A stretch of DNA of 64,000 nt from Gordonia hongkongensis (GTDB lineage: Bacteria > Actinomycetota > Actinomycetes > Mycobacteriales > Mycobacteriaceae), in NCBI RefSeq assembly GCF_023078355.1, contig NZ_CP095552.1, positions 3,224,001-3,288,000 of the forward strand. Reading direction: 5' to 3'. The position numbers and the translations under genes are program-made. Under the pieces are notes generated by a model, which saw only the letters and a list, made by a program, of their open reading frames with translations, was not told the origin of the DNA and ran no database searches. Every line of letters begins with the position of its first letter. The first letter of the stretch is position 1. This document shows positions 15,921-26,949 of the stretch, piece by piece.

Positions 15921-16694
15921 TCATCGGACGGTGATCCCGGCGTCGCGCATGGCCGTCTTCACCTGGGCCACGGTGAGTTCGCCGAAGTGGAAGACCGAGG
16001 CCGCGAGAACGGCGTCAGCGCCCGCCTGCACCGCCGGCGCGAAATCGTCGATGCGGCCGGCGCCGCCGCTGGCGATGACCGGCACCGACACCGCGGCGCG
16101 TACGGCAGTCAGCATGCGCAGGTCGAAGCCCTGTTTGGTGCCGTCGGCGTCCATCGAGTTGAGCAGGATCTCGCCGACACCGAGGTCCTGCCCACGGACC
16201 GCCCACTCGACCGCGTCGATCCCGGTGCCCTTACGGCCGCCGTGGGTGGTGACCTCCCAGCCCGACGGCGTGGGTTCCGCACCTTCGGGAACTGTCCGGG
16301 CGTCGACGGACAGCACGATGCACTGCGAACCGAAGCGCCGGCTCATCTCGGCGAGCACCTCCGGCCGGGCGATGGCCGCGGTGTTGACGCTGACCTTGTC
16401 GGCCCCGGCGCGCAGCATGGTGTCGACGTCGTCGACGGTCCGGATGCCCCCGCCGACGGTGAGCGGGATGAACACCTGATCGGCGGTGCGCTTCACCACG
16501 TCGATCATCGTCGAGCGCCCCGAGCTCGACGCGGTCACGTCGAGGAAGGTCAGTTCGTCCGCGCCTTCGCGGTCGTAGCGCTCGGCCAGCTCGACCGGGT
16601 CGCCGGCGTCGCGCAGGTTGGCGAAGTTGACGCCTTTGACCACGCGGCCGTCGTCGACGTCGAGGCACGGGATAACCCGGGTCGCCAGCGTCAT
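15921..16694 (-). CDS. hisF: Imidazole glycerol phosphate synthase, cyclase subunit
   Basis: TIM-barrel subunit of IGP synthase. It receives ammonia from HisH and closes the imidazole ring, releasing AICAR. The protein is 257 residues. The first catalytic Asp is in [18 protein letters not shown], the second in LSVDART. Phosphate-binding segments [10 protein letters not shown] and [11 protein letters not shown] are present. The start MTLATRVIP at 16694 overlaps the impA stop by four bases (ATGA). A much longer upstream reading in this frame is not real, because it runs through impA in the wrong frame. Confidence 0.96.
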   Translation of the reverse strand: MTLATRVIPCLDVDDGRVVKGVNFANLRDAGDPVELAERYDREGADELTFLDVTASSSGRSTMIDVVKRTADQVFIPLTVGGGIRTVDDVDTMLRAGADKVSVNTAAIARPEVLAEMSRRFGSQCIVLSVDARTVPEGAEPTPSGWEVTTHGGRKGTGIDAVEWAVRGQDLGVGEILLNSMDADGTKQGFDLRMLTAVRAAVSVPVIASGGAGRIDDFAPAVQAGADAVLAASVFHFGELTVAQVKTAMRDAGITVR

Positions 16695-17557
16695 CGTCGG
16701 GTCTCCTTCGGGGTGGTGGATTCTGGGGTGATGACGTCTGGGGTCCATTCCGGGATCGTCTCGCCGATGACACGCATCAGACCGGCGTGCACGGTCGGGG
16801 TACCGGCGACCAGCGACGGCGACGCCACGGTCCACGGACGGCCGGCGATGTCGGTCGCCACACCGCCGGCGGCCCGGACCAGCGCCGCTCCTGCCGCGTT
16901 GTCCCAGGGGTGCCGGCCGAAGGCGATCGCCCCGCCGAACACGCCGGCCGCGGTGAACGCCATGTCCACACCCGTCGACCCGGTCATCCGGATCCGGGCG
17001 GCACGCGTGCTGAGTTCGCGCAGGAGGTCGGCCCGGCGCGCGCCCGGGTAGCGGCCACCGCCGCGGGCATCGAACGGACCGAAGGCGATGGCTGCCTCGG
17101 CGAGTTCCATGTCGGGAGCCGGCGGGACGGCTACGCCGTTCAGCACCAGCGGACCGTCGGCGTGTGCGGCGTACCGGCGTCCCACGAGCGGCAGCCACGT
17201 CATCCCGAGCGTGGCCTCGCCGTCGACCACCAGACCGAGGAGGATCCCGGTGAGCGGCATCCCCGCGGAGTAGTTGAAGGTGCCGTCGATCGGGTCGAGC
17301 ACCCACACCGGACCGTCGACGACGTCGGCGCCGCCGAATTCCTCGCCGTGGACCGGGATCTGGGTCCGGTCGGCGAGCTCGGCCCCGATGTGGCGCTCGA
17401 GGTCGAGGTCCACCTGCGTGGCGAAGTCGGTGCCGCCCTTGTTGATCGCGCTCGGCGCACCCTGACCGTCGACGAAGCGATCGACGGCGGCGTCGAGGAT
17501 CGACCCGGCGGTGTCGAGCAGCCGGGGCAGGTCGAGGGTGGAGTCCGCCGCGCTCAT
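16691..17557 (-). CDS. impA: Inositol monophosphatase family protein (ImpA-like)
   Basis: Magnesium-dependent sugar phosphatase of 288 residues. Metal-binding motifs of the family are clear: [19 protein letters not shown] and [10 protein letters not shown]. Its place between hisA/priA and hisF is the same as impA (Rv1604) in M. tuberculosis. Annotators call such proteins either inositol-1-monophosphatase or histidinol-phosphatase. No other histidinol-phosphatase is seen in the window, so either substrate is possible. The ATG overlaps the priA stop by one base (TGATG) and the 3' end overlaps hisF. Confidence 0.88.
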   Translation of the reverse strand: MSAADSTLDLPRLLDTAGSILDAAVDRFVDGQGAPSAINKGGTDFATQVDLDLERHIGAELADRTQIPVHGEEFGGADVVDGPVWVLDPIDGTFNYSAGMPLTGILLGLVVDGEATLGMTWLPLVGRRYAAHADGPLVLNGVAVPPAPDMELAEAAIAFGPFDARGGGRYPGARRADLLRELSTRAARIRMTGSTGVDMAFTAAGVFGGAIAFGRHPWDNAAGAALVRAAGGVATDIAGRPWTVASPSLVAGTPTVHAGLMRVIGETIPEWTPDVITPESTTPKETRR

Positions 17558-18300
17558 CAGACCCCGGCGACCGCGGTCAACGCCTCCGGCAGCGTGAATC
17601 GGCCCGCATAGAGCGCCTTGCCGACGATGGCGCCCTCTACACCCTGGCCGGTGAGGCCGGCGATCGCGACCAGATCGTCGATGGCCGAGACGCCGCCCGA
17701 GGCCACGAGGGGGGCGTCGGTGGCCGCGGCGACCTCGGCGAGGAGATCGAGGTTCGGACCCTGCAGCGTGCCGTCCTTGGAGACGTCGGTGACCACGTAG
17801 CGGGCGCATCCGTCGCGATTCAACCGCTCGAGGACCTCCCAGAGATCGCCTCCGTCGGTGACCCAGCCCCGCCCGCGCAACCGGTAGGAACTGCCGTCGC
17901 GGATCACGTCCAGACCGACCGCGATGCGGTCCCCGTGCTCGGCGATCGCGCGGGCACACCACTCCGGGTTCTCCAGGGCGGCGGTACCGAGGTTCACGCG
18001 CGTGCACCCGGTGGCGAGGGCGGCGGCCAGCGAATCGTCGTCGCGGATGCCGCCGGACAGTTCGACCTTCACGTCGAGTTCACCGACCACGCCGGCCAGC
18101 AGTTCGCGATTGTCGCCGCGGCCGAACGCGGCGTCGAGGTCGACGAGATGGATCCACTCCGCACCGTCCCGCTGCCACGCCAGCGCCGCGTCGCGCGGCG
18201 AACCATACGACGTCTCGGTGCCGGCCGCGCCCTGGACCAGGCGGACCGCCTGCCCGTCGGCGACGTCGACGGCGGGAAGGAGTTCGAGGGTGCTACCCAT
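17557..18300 (-). CDS. priA: Bifunctional HisA/TrpF isomerase PriA
   Basis: A 247-residue TIM barrel that isomerises ProFAR in histidine synthesis. In actinobacteria it usually also isomerises phosphoribosyl anthranilate in tryptophan synthesis. The catalytic Asp12 is in [18 protein letters not shown] and the second in [15 protein letters not shown]. The phosphate sites SGGIRDD and [10 protein letters not shown] are present. The assignment to PriA rather than single-function HisA follows from the taxon and from the absence of trpF in the adjacent trp cluster. It starts 80 bases downstream of a small membrane-protein gene. Confidence 0.93.
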   Translation of the reverse strand: MGSTLELLPAVDVADGQAVRLVQGAAGTETSYGSPRDAALAWQRDGAEWIHLVDLDAAFGRGDNRELLAGVVGELDVKVELSGGIRDDDSLAAALATGCTRVNLGTAALENPEWCARAIAEHGDRIAVGLDVIRDGSSYRLRGRGWVTDGGDLWEVLERLNRDGCARYVVTDVSKDGTLQGPNLDLLAEVAAATDAPLVASGGVSAIDDLVAIAGLTGQGVEGAIVGKALYAGRFTLPEALTAVAGV

Positions 18301-18380
18301 GGGTGAATCTGTCCTGTCTGTTCTGGATCGAGCGCGGTTCTTGATCGAGCGAGTCGGCGGTGGACGTGATCGGGGTGGGG

Positions 18381-18716
18381 TCAGGCGGGGTGGTGACCGT
18401 CGCGCGCCGCGATCAGGTCTGTCCGGGCGCGGTCGACCATGCGGTTGGCAACGGTACCGATCGCGGCGATCATCGCCGCCACCGCCACCAGCGCGGCGAC
18501 CAGTCCGGCGATCGGCGACCAGTGCGCACACAGCGCGATGATCGGGACGGACACGATCAGGACAAGCACTCCCGCACCGAGAGCGTAGAAGGCGAGCTTG
18601 GCGATCGAGAAACCGGAGGACGCCGAGGACGCGCCCGCCGCGTCGGACCCGGACGGTCGCCCGACGGGTCCGTCGCCGTACCCGGCGTCGTCCGGGCGCG
18701 GCGTGCCGTCGGTCAC
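18381..18716 (-). CDS. Small membrane protein between hisH and priA
   Basis: A 111-residue hypothetical protein. The first 40 residues are hydrophilic and rich in Gly, Ser and Asp. Two adjacent hydrophobic helices follow (roughly residues 41-61 and 66-88), separated by a short CAHWSPIAG loop. A basic C-terminus ([14 protein letters not shown]) ends it. The GTG start overlaps the hisH stop (GTGA), so it is embedded in the his operon and probably translated with hisH. No function is recognised. Its constant coupling to the His genes is the only clue. Confidence 0.75.
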   Translation of the reverse strand: MTDGTPRPDDAGYGDGPVGRPSGSDAAGASSASSGFSIAKLAFYALGAGVLVLIVSVPIIALCAHWSPIAGLVAALVAVAAMIAAIGTVANRMVDRARTDLIAARDGHHPA

Positions 18717-19350
18717 GAGAGTCCCCGAACCCAGTTCTCCAGCAGGTGCGCACCGGCGTCGCCGGACTTCTCCGGATGGAACTGGGTCGCCGACAGCGGC
18801 CCGTTCTCCACCGCGGCGAGGAACGGTCCACCATGTTCGGCCCAGGTCAGCTTGGGCGCGGTCAACGGCGAACCCTCGTTGTCCATCTCCCAGGTCTGCG
18901 CGGCGTAGGAATGCACGAAGTAGAAGCGGGTGTCGGCGTCGAGCCCGTCGAAGAGCACGGTGCCCTCGGGTGCGTCGACCGTGTTCCAGCCCATGTGCGG
19001 CAGAACGGGAGCGGGCAACTGGGTCACACTGCCCGGCCACTCCCCGCAACCCTCCGCCTCGACGCCGAACTCGACGCCGCGCTCGAACAGGATCTGCATG
19101 CCCACGCAGATGCCCAGGACCGGGCGGCCGCCCGCCAATCGTCGCCCGACGATCCGGTCGCCCTTGACCGCGCGCAGGCCTTCCATGCAGGCGGCGAACG
19201 CGCCGACGCCGGGCACGACGAGGCCGGTGGCGTTCAGGGCCGTGTCGAAGTCGGAGGTGACCGTCACCTGTGCCCCGGTCCGCTCGAGCGCACGCTGCGC
19301 GGACCGCAGGTTGCCCGAGCCGTAGTCGAGGATCGTGACGTCGGCGACGC

Positions 19351-19354
<4 letters not shown>
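18713..19354 (-). CDS. hisH: Imidazole glycerol phosphate synthase, glutaminase subunit
   Basis: Class I glutamine amidotransferase subunit (213 residues) that supplies ammonia to HisF. The nucleophile Cys is in [12 protein letters not shown], and the His/Glu pair is in QFHPEKSG. The N-terminus [18 protein letters not shown] and the oxyanion-strand motif VVPGVGAF are typical. The GTG start (VSVADVTIL) overlaps the hisB stop by GTGA. Longer in-frame starts upstream lie inside hisB and are rejected. Confidence 0.95.
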
Positions 19355-22471
<3,117 letters not shown>

Positions 22472-22504
22472 GATCTCTCCTGGTGGCTGCTGATTTACCC
22501 AACA

Positions 22505-22510
22505 AGGATA
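22505..22510 (-). promoter_or_regulatory. hisD: Probable -10 box of the his operon
   Basis: TATCCT on the minus strand, 33 bases upstream of the hisD ATG, in the 199-base gap after nadC. It would give a short leader of about 25 bases that carries the AGGAGAG ribosome site. There is no room for a histidine leader peptide, so classical attenuation is unlikely from this start. No convincing -35 is seen. Confidence 0.45.
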
Positions 22511-22670
22511 CGTGTCGGGTGCCAGCGGGTTTCTGGTGCGGGTTGTCACCGAGAACGTCGGGGCAGTTCGATCCGGTATGCGGACGAAGCTGCCCCCGTC
22601 CTTCCACCGGCCGTTCGCCAGGACCGAGTTGTCCGACGTCGAGGTCCGAACCGGCGACGCGGGGCTGAAC

Positions 22671-23600
22671 CTACGGTGCCGGGATGTCCAGACCGAGGTC
22701 CAGGACGGTGACGGAGTGCGTCAGCGCGCCCACGGCCAGGTAGTCGACGCCGGTGCGGGCATAGTCGGCCGCGACGTCGAGCGACAGGCCTCCCGAGCTC
22801 TCCAGCTTGGTGCCCGGCGAACGGGTGTTGCGGCGCTGGACGGCCATCTGGGTCTCCCACGGCTCGAAGTTGTCCAGCAGGACCAACTGCGGTTCGAGTC
22901 CGAGGACCTCGTCGAGCTGGGTCAGCGAGTCGACCTCGACCTCGACCGGTAGGCCCGGCGCCGCCGCCCGGACCGCCTCCAGCGCCGCGGCGACCGAACC
23001 CGCGGCGACGACGTGGTTGTCCTTGACGAGGGCGGCGTCGCCGAGCCCCATCCGGTGATTGACTCCCCCGCCGGCACGAACCGCGTACTTCTGCAGATGC
23101 CGAAGACCCGGAAGTGTCTTGCGCGAGTCGCGGATTCGGGCGTCCGTACCCTCCACCGCCGCCACCCAGGCCGCGGTGGTCGTGGCGATCCCCGACAGGT
23201 GCGAGATCAGGTTGAGCGCCGTGCGTTCCGCGGTCAGCAGCGCTCGCGTCGGAGCGTGGACGGCGAGTACGACGGTGCCGGGTTCAACGCGGGTTCCGTC
23301 GTCGACGCGCGACGTGATCGTGTACTCGCCCGCCCCGATCACCTCGTCGAAGACCGCCTCGACCACCGGCACGCCGGCGATCACACCATGCGCGCGGCTG
23401 ATGATCGCCGCGTCGACGACCGCGTCGGCGGGGACCGTGGACGTGCTCGTGACGTCGGGGCCGTATCGCAGATCCTCGTCGAGCGCGGTGCGGATCAACG
23501 CGCGGACCTCGTCGGTGACCGCGGCGCCGAGTTCACCGCCCGCGGCCTGGCCGACGAAGCCGCCGGCCGGGGCCGTCGTCGAGGGGGTGGAGCTGCTCAC
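22671..23600 (-). CDS. nadC: Nicotinate-nucleotide pyrophosphorylase (quinolinate PRTase)
   Basis: Converts quinolinate and PRPP to nicotinate mononucleotide, carbon dioxide and pyrophosphate. The protein is 309 residues with a Ser/Thr/Ala-rich leader of about 25. Visible motifs are [61 protein letters not shown] and the C-terminal [10 protein letters not shown]. The GTG start (VSSSTPSTT) overlaps the nadA stop as GTGA. nadB, normally between nadA and nadC in this order, is absent. Confidence 0.95.
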   Translation of the reverse strand: MSSSTPSTTAPAGGFVGQAAGGELGAAVTDEVRALIRTALDEDLRYGPDVTSTSTVPADAVVDAAIISRAHGVIAGVPVVEAVFDEVIGAGEYTITSRVDDGTRVEPGTVVLAVHAPTRALLTAERTALNLISHLSGIATTTAAWVAAVEGTDARIRDSRKTLPGLRHLQKYAVRAGGGVNHRMGLGDAALVKDNHVVAAGSVAAALEAVRAAAPGLPVEVEVDSLTQLDEVLGLEPQLVLLDNFEPWETQMAVQRRNTRSPGTKLESSGGLSLDVAADYARTGVDYLAVGALTHSVTVLDLGLDIPAP

Positions 23601-24670
23601 TCGCCCGATCCGGGGTTGCCGATCGCGATCATGCGCTCGACGCTCTTGCGCGCCTTCTCGGCGACGTCGGCGTCGACGAACACCTCGTCGCGACCCTCCC
23701 GCAGGCACCGGAGCATGGCCGCCGGGGTGATCATCTTCATGTAGGGGCACGATGCCCGGTCGTTGACCGCCTGGAAGTCGACACCCGGTGCGGCCTTGCG
23801 CAACTGGTGCAGCATCCCGACCTCGGTGGCGACGAGCACCTGCTTCGCGCCGGTCTCGCGCGCGGCGTCGAGCATGCCGCCCGTCGACAGGATCTTCACC
23901 TTCTCCTCGGGAACGAAACCCTCGCCGGCCAGATACAGCGCCGAGGTCGCGCAACCGCATTCGGGGTGGATGAACAGGTCGGCGTCCGGGTGCGAGTTCG
24001 CCTGCGCGGTCAACTCGTCACCGTTGATGCCGGCGTGCACGTGGCATTCGCCCGCCCAGATGTGGATGTTGTCGCGGCCGGTCTCGCGCTTGACGTGTGC
24101 GCCGAGGAACTGGTCCGGCAGGAACAGGACGTCGCGGTCGGGATCGATCGACGCGACCACGTCGACCGCGTTCGACGACGTGCAGCAGATGTCGGTGAGG
24201 CCCTTCACCTCGGCGGTGGTGTTCACGTAGGACACCACCAGCGCATCGGGGAACTCGGCCTTCCAGGCCCGGAGTTCGTCCGCGGTGATCGAGTCGGCCA
24301 GCGAGCATCCGGCGCGCTCGTCGGGGATCAGGACCCGCTTCTCGGGGCTTAGGATCTTGGCGGTCTCGGCCATGAAGTGGACGCCGCAGAAGATGATCTC
24401 GTCGGAGTCGACCTCGGCGGCGATCCGCGAGAGGGCAAGAGAGTCGCCGACATGGTCGGCAACATCCTGGATGGCTGGGAGCTGGTAGTTGTGCGCGAGC
24501 AGCGTCGCGTTGCGCGCCTTGGCGAGGCGGCGGACCTCGTCCGCCCACTCCTGCGTCGGCTCCACGCCGGTGTAACCGCCCGGCGCGTCGTACCACGTCG
24601 CATCGACGAGCGCCGAGTCCTCGACTGCGGGCGCGGTCATCGACGTGAGGCGATCACTGGTGATGCTCAT
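23597..24670 (-). CDS. nadA: Quinolinate synthase A
   Basis: 4Fe-4S enzyme that condenses iminoaspartate with dihydroxyacetone phosphate to quinolinate. It has 357 residues. Cluster cysteines are recognisable in [29 protein letters not shown] and [29 protein letters not shown] and [12 protein letters not shown] match substrate-binding segments. The gene leads an NAD unit with nadC. An inverted repeat 84 bases upstream is a good candidate for an NrtR operator, and an NrtR-like gene lies 2.3 kb away. Confidence 0.96.
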   Translation of the reverse strand: MSITSDRLTSMTAPAVEDSALVDATWYDAPGGYTGVEPTQEWADEVRRLAKARNATLLAHNYQLPAIQDVADHVGDSLALSRIAAEVDSDEIIFCGVHFMAETAKILSPEKRVLIPDERAGCSLADSITADELRAWKAEFPDALVVSYVNTTAEVKGLTDICCTSSNAVDVVASIDPDRDVLFLPDQFLGAHVKRETGRDNIHIWAGECHVHAGINGDELTAQANSHPDADLFIHPECGCATSALYLAGEGFVPEEKVKILSTGGMLDAARETGAKQVLVATEVGMLHQLRKAAPGVDFQAVNDRASCPYMKMITPAAMLRCLREGRDEVFVDADVAEKARKSVERMIAIGNPGSGE

Positions 24671-24753
24671 GTGCCACTCCTCTGGCTACCCGGCGACGAG
24701 TTCCGTCCCCGGGACGCTGGTTCCCCAGATCACGGGCCGTGTGTCCGAGGCAG

Positions 24754-24776
24754 GTTTTCGACTCATGGTCGAAAAC
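24754..24776. promoter_or_regulatory. Palindromic operator candidate upstream of nadA
   Basis: Perfect inverted repeat GTTTTCGAC-N5-GTCGAAAAC, nine-base arms and a five-base spacer, 84 bases before the nadA ATG. On the minus strand a CATAGC box with a TGAGTG box 17 bases upstream lies just before it, so the palindrome would overlap the transcription start, as a repressor site should. NrtR is the natural candidate for an NAD operon in this order. The match to its exact consensus was not verified. Confidence 0.6.
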
Positions 24777-24865
24777 GCTATGCATCGTAACATTCGCCAC
24801 ACTCACGGCATTCCCATGACCTCGTCGCCGGCGTTCTCGGCCCGCGATCCAGGCGGACGACGAGT

Positions 24866-25372
24866 TCAGCCACACATCAGAGCGTCGAGGTAGCGCTCGG
24901 TGAATCGCGACTGCGCAACCCGCCCGATCGGCCCGCCCAGACGCGTGAACCAACGCCCCGGACGCGAGAACGCGACGACATGCCCGATCACGGTGCCGTC
25001 GTCGAGCCATTCCACCCAGAAGCGCTCTTCGCCGATCTCGGGATGGCCGGGCAGCGTGCCGTACGCGAAGCCGCGCTCGCGCGGGGCGTCGATCACCTCG
25101 ACGACCCGGCACCGTGCGGTGATCGCGAGGGGGCCGAGACCGGCACGCAGGTCGACGTCGGCGTCGACAGTGGCCGCGGGCGTCGATTCGTCGACACCGA
25201 AGCCGGCACGACGATGCATGTCCCAGTTCATGATTCGCCGGCCGGCCGTGGAGAAGCAGGCAGCTCCCGAGCCGATGACCCGTGACCGGCGCAGATGGTG
25301 GTAACCGGACGGGAGCGTCCCGGCCGTCGCGCCGACCTCGGGATAGGTGAGATCCGATCGGTTCGCGGTCAC
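24866..25372 (-). CDS. DUF1990 family protein
   Basis: 168 residues. The layout (LTYPEVGAT near the N-terminus, then GYHHLRRSRVIGSGAACF, RRIMNWDMHRRAGF, a central beta-rich section, YGTLPGHPEIGEERFWVEW and a C-terminal ending RFTERYLDAL) is that of DUF1990, a family of predicted cytoplasmic proteins with no established reaction. The GTG start overlaps the stop of the upstream XRE regulator gene (GTGA). The two form a small operon divergent from a methionine aminopeptidase gene. Function unknown. Confidence 0.82.
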   Translation of the reverse strand: MTANRSDLTYPEVGATAGTLPSGYHHLRRSRVIGSGAACFSTAGRRIMNWDMHRRAGFGVDESTPAATVDADVDLRAGLGPLAITARCRVVEVIDAPRERGFAYGTLPGHPEIGEERFWVEWLDDGTVIGHVVAFSRPGRWFTRLGGPIGRVAQSRFTERYLDALMCG

Positions 25373-25629
25373 CCGACTCGTGCCACCTCGGCGTCGAGCA
25401 CGAGCGCCAGATCGTCGAGTGAGGTACCCAGCGCGCGAGCAAGCGCCGCGATCGTGGCGAAAGCGGGCGTCGGCATGCGTCCGGTCTCGATCTTGCGCAG
25501 GGTCTCCGGCGAGATACCCGCGCCCGACGCCACATCGCCCAGCGGACGGTCGCCGCGCAACTCGCGGAGACGGGCGCCGAGCCGGCGGCCGGCCGCGATC
25601 TGTTCCGGGGTCAGGGGGTTACGCACCAT
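25369..25629 (-). CDS. XRE-family transcriptional regulator (86 aa)
   Basis: A single-domain helix-turn-helix protein. Residues about 18-75 fit the Cro/C1 fold (LGARLRELRGDRPLGDVASGAGISPETLRKIE split over helices 1-3, then PTPAFATIAALARALGTSLDDL). No second domain is present. A TAGGAT box six bases before the ATG suggests a leaderless message. Two GGTAT-N4-ATACC dyads lie 20-60 bases upstream and probably mediate autoregulation. It is co-translated with the DUF1990 gene and divergent from map. Confidence 0.9.
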   Translation of the reverse strand: MVRNPLTPEQIAAGRRLGARLRELRGDRPLGDVASGAGISPETLRKIETGRMPTPAFATIAALARALGTSLDDLALVLDAEVARVG

Positions 25630-25635
25630 GTGGCG

Positions 25636-25641
25636 ATCCTA
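25636..25641 (-). promoter_or_regulatory. -10 box for the XRE gene
   Basis: TAGGAT on the minus strand with six bases to the ATG at 25629, giving a leaderless transcript. The nearer operator dyad lies just upstream, where a bound regulator would block polymerase. Confidence 0.5.
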
Positions 25642-25648
25642 GCGGGTC

Positions 25649-25688
25649 CGGTATACAAATACCGAGACGCGGTGGTATTTGTATACCG
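25649..25688. promoter_or_regulatory. Paired dyad operator between XRE gene and map
   Basis: A 40-base inverted repeat with perfect 15-base arms and a 10-base spacer. Each arm is itself a dyad GGTAT-N4-ATACC (25650-25663 and 25674-25687), so the element holds two binding sites whose centres are 24 bases apart. It sits in the divergent promoter region of the XRE regulator and the methionine aminopeptidase gene. The likely ligand is the XRE protein. This is inferred from position. Confidence 0.7.
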
Positions 25689-25730
25689 ACCAGCGATCCG
25701 AAAGAACGCAATGACCACGAGAGGACGGGA

Positions 25731-26504
25731 ATGGTCGAACTGAAGTCGCCTGCCGAGGTGGCCGCCATGGGAGTGACGGGGGCGTTCATCGCAGATCTCC
25801 TCGACGACCTCGCCGGACGCGCCGACGTCGGGGTCAACCTCCTCGAGCTCGAGGAACGCGCGCGGAAGCTCGTCAACGACCGCGGTGCTCAGTCCTGCTA
25901 CTGGGACTACTCGCCGTCCTTTGGCCGCGGCCCGTTCCGCAATGTGATCTGCCTGTCGGTGAACGACGCTGTCCTGCACGGACTCCCGCACGATTACGTC
26001 CTCGCCGACGGAGACCTGCTCTCGATGGACATCGCCGTCGCCATCGACGGCTGGGTGGCCGACTCCGCGCGCAGCGTCATCGTCGGCACCCCACAGCCCG
26101 ACGATCAGCGCCTCGTCGCGGCCACGGAAGAAGCACTGGCCGCAGCCATCGACGCCGCTCGTCCGGGCGGTCGGCTCGGCGACATCTCGGCCGCGATCGG
26201 AGCGGTCGCCGCCGCACACGGGTATCGGGTCAACACCGAGTTCGGCGGACACGGACTCGGCCGCACCATGCACGAGGATCCCCACGTCGCCAACGTGGGC
26301 CGGGCCGGACGCGGCATGAAACTACGCCCCGGCCTGACCCTCGCGCTCGAACCGTGGTTCACGCTCGGTTCCGAGCGCATCAAGTTCGACGCCGACGGGT
26401 GGACCATCCGGTCGTTCGACGGCTCCCGCGGCGCGCACAGCGAACACACGATCGCCGTCACCGATGGCGAGGCGCTGGTCCTCACCTCGCACGGGGGCGG
26501 GTAG
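25731..26504 (+). CDS. map: Type I methionine aminopeptidase
   Basis: Removes the initiator methionine from nascent proteins. The 257-residue protein keeps the whole pita-bread active site: His in SVNDAVLHGLP, the two metal Asp residues in SMDIAVAIDGWVADSAR, His in FGGHGLGR, Glu in LALEPWF and Glu in GAHSEHTIAV. There is no N-terminal SH3-binding extension. The ATG at 25731 has GAGAGGACGGGA upstream. It is divergent from an XRE gene across a paired-dyad operator, which is unusual for a housekeeping enzyme. It may be a second, regulated copy. Confidence 0.93.
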   Translation: MVELKSPAEVAAMGVTGAFIADLLDDLAGRADVGVNLLELEERARKLVNDRGAQSCYWDYSPSFGRGPFRNVICLSVNDAVLHGLPHDYVLADGDLLSMDIAVAIDGWVADSARSVIVGTPQPDDQRLVAATEEALAAAIDAARPGGRLGDISAAIGAVAAAHGYRVNTEFGGHGLGRTMHEDPHVANVGRAGRGMKLRPGLTLALEPWFTLGSERIKFDADGWTIRSFDGSRGAHSEHTIAVTDGEALVLTSHGGG

Positions 26505-26936
26505 TCGAGGTCACCAGGTGGCTTCGACACGGCGCCTCGACCTCGACGCGCTCCTTCGTCGCTTGCTCGGCCCGGCGGCTTCGCTCGGAGCCGGCTCAAC
26601 CAGCAGGGGGTCGCCGACTCCTCCAGCGGAGGTCACCAGCACAACCAGCAGAGGTCACCAGCACAACCAGCCGGGGGTCACCAGCACAACCAGCCGGGGG
26701 TCACCAGCACAACCAGCCGGGGGTCACCAGCACAACCAGCCGGGGGTCACCAGCACAACCAGCCGGGGGTCACCAGCACAACCAGCCGGGGGTCACCAGC
26801 ACAACCAGCGGGGGGCACCGGCTCAATTAGCAGGTGGGGCACTGGCTCAATTAGCAGGGAGGCGTCGACTCAACCAGCAGGGGCGCCAGCCGGGGGCTCC
26901 AACTCAACCAGCGGGGGTCAGCAGCAGGGCGCACCC
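26504..26936. repeat. Repeat-rich intergenic segment downstream of map
   Basis: About 430 bases with no gene. It begins with an inverted pair (GTCGAGGT at 26504-26511, ACCTCGAC at 26540-26547) around GGTGGCTTCGACACGG, a pattern like dispersed palindromic elements of Gordonia-type genomes. It then holds a 23-base tandem array, followed by degenerate copies built on CTCAACCAGCAGG or CTCAATTAGCAGG up to about 26930. Reading frames through it are repetitive (for example HNQPGVTS) and not credible as protein. Confidence 0.7.
26631..26808 (+). repeat. 23-bp tandem repeat array, eight copies
   Basis: The 18-base core GGTCACCAGCACAACCAG starts at 26631, 26653, 26676, 26699, 26722, 26745, 26768 and 26791. 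Periods are 22 then 23 bases, with CCGGG filling between copies. The last six copies are essentially identical, which points to recent expansion by slippage. It ends about 140 bases before the Nudix regulator start. Confidence 0.9.
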
Positions 26937-26942
26937 TACAAT
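26937..26942 (+). promoter_or_regulatory. -10 box for the Nudix regulator gene
   Basis: TACAAT, seven bases before the ATG at 26950, consistent with a leaderless transcript. It lies right after the degenerate end of the tandem repeat array. Confidence 0.55.
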
Positions 26943-26949
26943 CGGGCGC

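Noticed and set aside
22472..22670. Histidine attenuator or T-box upstream of hisD.
   Set aside because: The likely transcription start leaves a leader of about 25 bases, too short. No His-rich frame or T-box core was seen.
26631..26808. Possible CRISPR array.
   Set aside because: The period is only 22-23 bases and the interval between copies is the same CCGGG filler, so there are no unique spacers. No cas genes are near.
26464..26949. A start of the Nudix protein upstream, reading through the tandem repeat.
   Set aside because: The repeat-encoded sequence is low-complexity. A TACAAT box seven bases before the ATG at 26950 gives a better start, and the conserved domain begins soon after.
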